Below the pieces are notes generated by a model, which saw only the letters and a list, made by a program, of their open reading frames with translations, ran no database searches and was not told where the DNA came from. Below are positions 45,619 to 50,407 of a DNA stretch of 50,407 bases, in pieces (position 1 is the first letter of the stretch; each line of letters starts with the position of its first letter). Both the position numbers and the translations under genes were made by a program. The stretch is from Thiomicrorhabdus heinhorstiae (lineage in GTDB: Bacteria > Pseudomonadota > Gammaproteobacteria > Thiomicrospirales > Thiomicrospiraceae). The stretch spans positions 1 to 50,407 of the forward strand of contig NZ_JACBGI020000017.1 in the NCBI RefSeq assembly GCF_013391765.2. The letters run 5' to 3'.

Positions 45619-46824
45619 CTATTGCAGCTTGTCTATCGAGTCGTAAACCGGTCCTAGAACGGCCAATACGATCCACCCGATAATCAGTCCCATCAATAAA
45701 GTCACGAACGGTTCGATGAGAGGTTGAACTTTTTCCAATCTGCGTCTGGCTTCGCTTTCCAAATATTGCGAGGCCTGCATAAAGCCGATATCCAACTTAC
45801 CACCAAGCTCTCCCATCTTGATCATACTCAGAGCGGCCGATGGCAGCCAATTATCAGAACTCACAGCCGTATATACATTGCTTCCTGACTGGATTTCATT
45901 TTCAATATTGCCGAAAATTCTTCGTAAATACAGGTTTGATTCCGCTAAAGGCACAACTTCGTGCCAAGCAGTCGAAAACGCACTTTTCTGCTCAAGCATC
46001 AACGCTAAAGTTTTAAAGATCTGTGCCATTTTCAAATATAGGGTCAAGTTGCCGCTAAACGGTAAACGAAACCAAAGGCGGTGCAAATAAGCTCTAAAGC
46101 GTGCATTTTTACGATACAGAAGGTAAATCACCGTCAAAAAGGCCATTGGCCACGCAAAACTCGTCCAACCTAATTCCCCCCAAAGATCGGATAGAGACAG
46201 CAACAACTGTGTCGACCAGCCAATTTCCCCATCGATAGATTCAATAAACCCCAATAAAGAAGGAACAATCGTATTCATCACAAAAATAAGCACCAACAGC
46301 AGAACACAGACGAGAATAACAGGATACGTGAGAACTTTTTTAAGACTCTGTTTCAGACTCAGTTGCCACTGTAAATTCAGGGAAATCTCTATCATCATTT
46401 GCGGTAAACAAGCATTTTTCTCCGCCAAAGAAATCAATTTGATATAAAGTGAATCAAAGCAGCTCGGATAGTTTTCCAGAGCCTGATAAAAATGCTCACC
46501 ATTACGAATTCGTGCGGCAATATCTTCAACCACGGAAAAAAACCACATTCCCTTGTGGGAAAGTTTCAACTCATCCAATGCGTCCAGCAAGGCAATTCCG
46601 GAATTCAAAAGAAATGACATTTGCTCGGTAAATAGAGCTAACTCTCGCTTGCTTAACTTTCTCTTGAACACCGTTTTTAAAGGTTTTTGCGTCTGGTAAT
46701 GCAAGAGCTCGATCTGTTGTAGCCGCAAGTGCTGTTCCAACGCCTCAATCCCGCTACAATCGATCTCACCGTGAACTCTTTCACCGGTTACCACATTAAT
46801 TCCTTTGTAACGAAAAAGCATCAT
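45619..46824 (-). CDS. Type II secretion/pilus platform protein, GspF family
   Basis: Inner-membrane protein that couples the ATPase to filament assembly. 401 residues with two GspF repeats: ELALFTEQMSFLLNSGIALLDALDEL near residue 60, and KMAQIFKTLALMLEQKSAFSTAWHEV near residue 265, each followed by a hydrophobic hairpin, plus IKMGELGGKLDIGFMQASQYLE (parts). The C-terminal helix PFVTLLMGLIIGWIVLAVLGPVY is standard. It begins 15 bp after the ATPase stop, with GAGG upstream. Confidence 0.94.
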   Translation of the reverse strand: MMLFRYKGINVVTGERVHGEIDCSGIEALEQHLRLQQIELLHYQTQKPLKTVFKRKLSKRELALFTEQMSFLLNSGIALLDALDELKLSHKGMWFFSVVEDIAARIRNGEHFYQALENYPSCFDSLYIKLISLAEKNACLPQMMIEISLNLQWQLSLKQSLKKVLTYPVILVCVLLLVLIFVMNTIVPSLLGFIESIDGEIGWSTQLLLSLSDLWGELGWTSFAWPMAFLTVIYLLYRKNARFRAYLHRLWFRLPFSGNLTLYLKMAQIFKTLALMLEQKSAFSTAWHEVVPLAESNLYLRRIFGNIENEIQSGSNVYTAVSSDNWLPSAALSMIKMGELGGKLDIGFMQASQYLESEARRRLEKVQPLIEPFVTLLMGLIIGWIVLAVLGPVYDSIDKLQ

Positions 46825-46839
46825 CCCCTACCTCGCAGA

Positions 46840-48474
46840 TTAAGAAAGTGCTAAAACTCTCTGGATTTCTTGTATCGAAGTCTCACCTTTTTGCAACCAA
46901 AGTTCGGCACTTTGCTGCAGGAATACGGCCCCATCTTTGGCTGCTTGTTCCGATAGCGCGTCTTTTGAAACCTCCTCAGCCAATAACCGGCTTAATTCCT
47001 TGCCTACGACAACACATTCCCACAAAAGCAGCCGACCGTTATATCCGCTTTGATCGCAAGCGGAACAGCCACATGCCGTATAAAACCGGGAATTATCTTC
47101 CTGATTGGAGCATTCACTCAACGCCTTACAATGACAACAAAGCCGCCGAGCAAGACGCTGTGCAATTACTGCATGCAAATTATCAGCAATCCAATCGCGA
47201 GGGACTCCTAAATCCTTTAAACGTTGCAAGCAGGAGAAAGCGTCATTACTATGCAGAGTGGCTAAAACTTTATGCCCGGTCATGGCAGCTCTAAAAGCCA
47301 TGCGAGCGGTTTCCTGGTCACGAATTTCCCCAATCAAGATAATGTCTGGATCTTGCCGAAGAATTGCTCTGAGCCCATCCGCGAACCCCATCATTTCACT
47401 AACGGCAGTTTGACGAATTCCCGTTAGAAGATACTCTACGGGATCTTCCAGAGTCATAATATTGACCCCTTCCTGATTCAATTCATTCAAGATCGAATAA
47501 AGCGTTGTGGTTTTTCCAGAGCCGGTCGGACCATTAACAAGAATAATTCCGCTCGGTTGTTTCAGAATGCCTTCCAGTTGATGCTGCTGACAATCCGGTA
47601 ATTGCAGGCTTGGTAAAGAGCGAACCCCTCTTTCTCGATTCAATACCCTGATAACCACATTCTCTCCCCAGTATCCAGGAAGAACAGAAACACGAAAATC
47701 TGTCATATATCCACCGACCTTCAAGGTAAAGCTGCCGTCTTGCGGTAGACGCTGCTCTGAAATATCCAAATCACATAAAACTTTGATCCTTACACACAGT
47801 GCCGCCCAATGCTGTTTATGTAACAGCCTGACCTGTTTAAGCACTCCATCGATACGATAACGAATCCTCAGATAATTATTTTCCGGTTCAAAATGAAGAT
47901 CTGAAGCATTACGCTTTACGGCATCAACCAGAAAACTATCCAACAAACGAACTAAGGGGTGCCTAAGGTTTCCATCCACGACGTCTCCATCAAAAGAAGA
48001 TTGTTCGAGTTCCCCTAGAATCTCGTCAATCGAAAGTGCATAGCCGTAATAACGATCAATTGCACTCTGCAGCTCAGCTAAATCTGCAATAACTGGGCGC
48101 CATTCGATATCCTTAGCAGACAATACGTCATCAATTCTGTCGAATAGCAGTAGATTTTCACTGTCGACAACGGCAATTTGTGCAAAACCGTCAATGAACG
48201 CTATCGGCAAAACCGAATAATGACGAGCAAAAGCTTCGTCAATCAGCTCTATGGCACTTAGATCAGGAATCAAACCACTCAATTCAATGCTTTCAATACC
48301 ATTCTGCTGCGACAACGAACGATGCAATTCAGAACGTGATAGAAAATCCTGCTCCACCAGTAACTGACCAAGCCGAGAACCGGTTTGCTTTTGTAAAAGA
48401 AGAGCAATATGCAGTTGATCTTTGGAGATATGACCACTTTCCAGTAATAACTCACCAAGTAGCTGCCTTCTCAC
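46840..48474 (-). CDS. Type II/IV pilus assembly ATPase, GspE/PilB family
   Basis: Hexameric assembly ATPase. 544 residues. The N-terminal MshEN-like domain has LGELLLESGHISKDQLHIAL. The motor has Walker A NGPTGSGKTTTLYSILNEL, Asp box FADGLRAILRQDPDIILIGEIRD, Walker B and His box AAMTGHKVLATLHSNDAFSC (split). A zinc-binding four-Cys element follows: RRLCCHCKALSEC and CGCSACDQSGYNGR. Starts with GTG, GAGG about 8 bp upstream, 12 bp after the secretin stop. Confidence 0.95.
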   Translation of the reverse strand: MRRQLLGELLLESGHISKDQLHIALLLQKQTGSRLGQLLVEQDFLSRSELHRSLSQQNGIESIELSGLIPDLSAIELIDEAFARHYSVLPIAFIDGFAQIAVVDSENLLLFDRIDDVLSAKDIEWRPVIADLAELQSAIDRYYGYALSIDEILGELEQSSFDGDVVDGNLRHPLVRLLDSFLVDAVKRNASDLHFEPENNYLRIRYRIDGVLKQVRLLHKQHWAALCVRIKVLCDLDISEQRLPQDGSFTLKVGGYMTDFRVSVLPGYWGENVVIRVLNRERGVRSLPSLQLPDCQQHQLEGILKQPSGIILVNGPTGSGKTTTLYSILNELNQEGVNIMTLEDPVEYLLTGIRQTAVSEMMGFADGLRAILRQDPDIILIGEIRDQETARMAFRAAMTGHKVLATLHSNDAFSCLQRLKDLGVPRDWIADNLHAVIAQRLARRLCCHCKALSECSNQEDNSRFYTACGCSACDQSGYNGRLLLWECVVVGKELSRLLAEEVSKDALSEQAAKDGAVFLQQSAELWLQKGETSIQEIQRVLALS

Positions 48475-48485
48475 TATCGTTACCT

Positions 48486-50039
48486 CTAACTTTCGACGAT
48501 CAAAGGGCGAATGAATATGACCAGTTCCGTACGAGAACGTTCCCGACTTTTTGACTGAAATGCCGCTCCAATCACCGGCAAATCGGCGAGGAACGGCAAT
48601 TGGTTATTATCATCACTATTCAAATCTTCAATCAGGCCACCAATCATCGCTAACTGGCCATTACGCAATTTCAAAACGGACGACATCTCTTTTTCTTGGA
48701 TAACAGGAATAAAACTCTGAACGTCTAAACGATTCAATTCTGGATTGGGATCGGCCACCTGACCAATATGACGAGAAATAGTGGGACGAATATTAAGGGT
48801 AATCTGATCGTTATCGCCAACGAATGGAGTAACACTTAAAGTAAAACCAACAGGAACAGTATGAACCTCGGTTTCATAGGTTGTCGTAGCTGCACTATTT
48901 GCAGTTGCCGCAGTCGTGTTGACATCTACCGTGAAGTAAACCAGATTATTGACAACTTTTAACAAGGCCGTTTGATTATTTAAAGCCATTATTTTCGGAC
49001 TGGAAAGCACTTTAGAATCACCGAATTGTTCAAGCAATTGCAAACTTGCCAGCAAATTAAAACTTCCGAATTTGACAGCTCCCGCTTCACCACTTGAAGC
49101 CAAGGTTTCGAAAATAACGCTACCGTCAGCAGATTGGAAAGGAACGTGAAAGGCTAAACCTCCAGAATTCCCAAATAAGGATGGGTTAAGCAGAGACCAG
49201 TCAATACCTGCCTTAAATTGGTCATTCAGCGTAACTTCAACGACTGTCGCTTCAATTAGGACTTGACGTTTAATCCGGGCACGAATCCCTGTCAAAAACT
49301 TTTTAAACGATTGATGAGTATCCTCATCGGCATACAGGCTAAGCACGCCTGATTCAGGATTAATTAAAAAACGCTGGTCCGCTTGATTCTCGGTGACTAA
49401 AAAGCTTTGTAAATTAGCTTCCAGTGTTTTCCAAAAATTATGTCTGGATTCAACCTTAACACGCGTACCACTGGCTAAACGAGGAGACGAAGTTGAAACA
49501 GGTGTACTGGACACACTCATTTTCATGTCGATATTATCAGCACCGCTTTTCTCCAGATGCACATAATCGATTGGATAAGTTTTCCAGTACGGCTTTGCCA
49601 AATAGACAAAAATACCACGCTGATCAATTTGATAAGCAACGCCTTGATTCCGTAATAGCTTCAGCAATTCCAGAAAAGAAATATCCAAGGCATTCATTGA
49701 AACCCTGTAATTAGAAGAAATATCAGTAGCTAATGGAAATTGAAAGCGCTCGGCAAGAAAAGTTAATAATGACAGCAATGAAACTTTATTGGCATTTAAT
49801 GAAAATAGATCTTTTGAATAAATCGAATTGTCAGGAAGCGGATCTACCTCTGGTATCGTTTTATTAACTAAACTTTTTTGGACTACTTGCAAGGTTTCAT
49901 TCTGACTCTTAGTCTCTAAATGTTTTAATAAAGCTGCCGATTTGTCGATGCTCTTTTCAGACACGCTTTTAGCCGTAGTTTCACATCCGAAAAGCGAAAC
50001 CACAAACAACAGCAAAAACAGAACAGAATATATATTCAT
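48486..50039 (-). CDS. Secretin lipoprotein, MshL/PulD family
   Basis: Outer-membrane channel subunit. 517 residues with lipoprotein signal MNIYSVLFLLLFVVSLFGCE; Cys19 should be lipidated. It has an STN/N0-type domain (KVSLLSLLTFLAERFQFPL, YRVSMNALDISFLELLKLL), an N-domain, then the secretin core: RQVLIEATVVEVTLND, SSPKIMALNNQTALLKV, SLQLLEQFGDSKVL, VHTVPVGFTLSVTP and the closing RNGQLAMIGGLIEDL, LPVIGAAFQSKSRERSRTELVIFIRP (parts). MSHA-type MshL is the nearest match. First gene of the operon, with a weak ribosome site. Confidence 0.95.
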   Translation of the reverse strand: MNIYSVLFLLLFVVSLFGCETTAKSVSEKSIDKSAALLKHLETKSQNETLQVVQKSLVNKTIPEVDPLPDNSIYSKDLFSLNANKVSLLSLLTFLAERFQFPLATDISSNYRVSMNALDISFLELLKLLRNQGVAYQIDQRGIFVYLAKPYWKTYPIDYVHLEKSGADNIDMKMSVSSTPVSTSSPRLASGTRVKVESRHNFWKTLEANLQSFLVTENQADQRFLINPESGVLSLYADEDTHQSFKKFLTGIRARIKRQVLIEATVVEVTLNDQFKAGIDWSLLNPSLFGNSGGLAFHVPFQSADGSVIFETLASSGEAGAVKFGSFNLLASLQLLEQFGDSKVLSSPKIMALNNQTALLKVVNNLVYFTVDVNTTAATANSAATTTYETEVHTVPVGFTLSVTPFVGDNDQITLNIRPTISRHIGQVADPNPELNRLDVQSFIPVIQEKEMSSVLKLRNGQLAMIGGLIEDLNSDDNNQLPFLADLPVIGAAFQSKSRERSRTELVIFIRPLIVES

Positions 50040-50337
50040 AGCCGACCAACAAAATAAGCATTTATACTTATTTTATAAATTAGATATACAAATACAAATT
50101 CATTAGAAATTAATTATTTACAGATATGAAATATTCAATTTTCAGAAGGTAAAGAATTGCTAAGGAATGATTGAATAAAAAGTCCGCTTTACGACACCCA
50201 GCTTCCGCAAGGAAGAGCTTTTTAAAGCGTCTTTAATGCCCGCAGGATGTGTCCTATTCTATTTACTGAAGAGGCGTTGGAATGGCGAGGGCACATGGAT
50301 GTGCAGGAACGGCCTCACGTAAATCATTTTTCGAATG
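50040..50337. other. Non-coding region between secretin operon and rRNA terminator
   Basis: No gene seen. The first 120 bases are very AT-rich and probably contain the secretin promoter (TATAA-like tracts near 50060-50075 on the plus strand). The rest (50160-50337) has a different composition and several dyads: CTTCC-GCAA-GGAAG at 50202-50215 and GCACAT-GG-ATGTGC at 50291-50304. A related GCCCGCAGGATGTG is at about 50238-50251. Confidence 0.5.
50291..50304. repeat. Perfect dyad GCACAT-GG-ATGTGC
   Basis: A 6-bp perfect stem with a GG centre. Together with the GGATG at about 50244 it looks like a GGATG-centred palindromic element of the kind dispersed in several proteobacterial genomes. Only one clear copy is visible in the window, so repeat status is inferred. 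Confidence 0.35.
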
Positions 50338-50338
50338 C

Positions 50339-50379
50339 AAAAAAAAACCGCTATTCCAATTAAGGGATAGCGGTTTTTT
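50339..50379 (-). terminator. rRNA operon intrinsic terminator
   Basis: A 10-bp stem (50348-50357 with 50364-50373, one G-T pair) with an AATTAA loop. On the minus strand it is followed by a run of T residues (plus-strand A run, about 50338-50347). It lies about 10 bp downstream of the 5S rRNA 3' end. The opposite T run (50374-50379) may also stop plus-strand transcription. Confidence 0.92.
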
Positions 50380-50388
50380 AGGATATAA

Positions 50389-50407
50389 GCTTGGCGATGA
50401 CCTACTC
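50389..50407 (-). rRNA. rrf: 5S rRNA, 3' end only (partial)
   Basis: On the minus strand the last bases read GAGTAGGTCATCGCCAAGC, matching the 3' end of gammaproteobacterial 5S rRNA (GAGAGTAGGTCATCGCCAGG type). Only about 19 nt are inside the window, so identification relies on this short match and the adjacent strong terminator. Transcription of the rRNA operon runs from the right into the window. Confidence 0.82.

Overview
The window reads as chromosomal sequence of a free-living gammaproteobacterium, probably near Thiomicrospira, Hydrogenovibrio and other Piscirickettsiaceae. This is a judgement from protein character and gene content: LpoA, SspA/SspB, EpmA/EpmB, RsmJ and TapT are gammaproteobacterial hallmarks, while a complete mevalonate pathway is uncommon in that class. 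Base composition looks moderate, with an AT-richer stretch from about 43 to 50.3 kb. No transposase, integrase, prophage gene, CRISPR array or tRNA gene was seen. The right edge cuts into the 3' end of a minus-strand 5S rRNA gene, which would fit an assembly break at an rRNA operon.

Layout. From 0 to 6.3 kb: RNase P RNA and the penicillin-binding protein DacB (minus), a small membrane protein with the 16S rRNA methyltransferase RsmJ (plus), then RsmI (minus) divergent from the peptidoglycan-synthase activator LpoA and a YraN protein. From 6.3 to 19.2 kb: phosphoenolpyruvate synthase and a SAM methyltransferase, an AddA/AddB-like helicase-nuclease pair, a YgjP-type metallopeptidase, and a plus-strand group of RluA-type pseudouridine synthase, HIRAN protein and DEDDh exonuclease. 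From 19.3 to 24.5 kb: thiol peroxidase, diacylglycerol kinase, gamma-glutamyltransferase, a GT4 glycosyltransferase, a SYLF lipid-binding protein and a PpiC parvulin.

From 24.7 to 31.2 kb lies a six-gene plus-strand mevalonate operon: HMG-CoA reductase, type 2 IPP isomerase, HMG-CoA synthase, two GHMP kinases and diphosphomevalonate decarboxylase. Together these would convert acetoacetyl-CoA to IPP and DMAPP. Its likely promoter places the transcription start at or next to the first ATG, suggesting a leaderless first gene. The second kinase occupies the phosphomevalonate kinase slot but has a changed first motif.

From 31.2 to 36.2 kb: a TrhA/hemolysin III membrane protein, the SspA-SspB pair, and the complete EF-P beta-lysylation set (efp overlapping epmA, with epmB divergent). 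From 36.4 to 43 kb: a GT39 transferase, a flippase-like membrane protein and a GT9 transferase probably acting on envelope glycans, followed by TapT, a GNAT acetyltransferase and RmuC. Two DnaA-box-like 9-mers and a near match precede the GT39 gene.

From 43.0 to 50.0 kb is a minus-strand type IV pilus/type II secretion-like operon related to MSHA biogenesis loci: secretin lipoprotein, GspE ATPase, GspF platform protein, a protein that appears to fuse PilM/GspL-like and PilN-like parts, a PilO-like protein and a small secreted protein. It contains no pilin and no prepilin peptidase. Between it and the 5S rRNA are an rRNA-operon terminator and a short region with several dyads.
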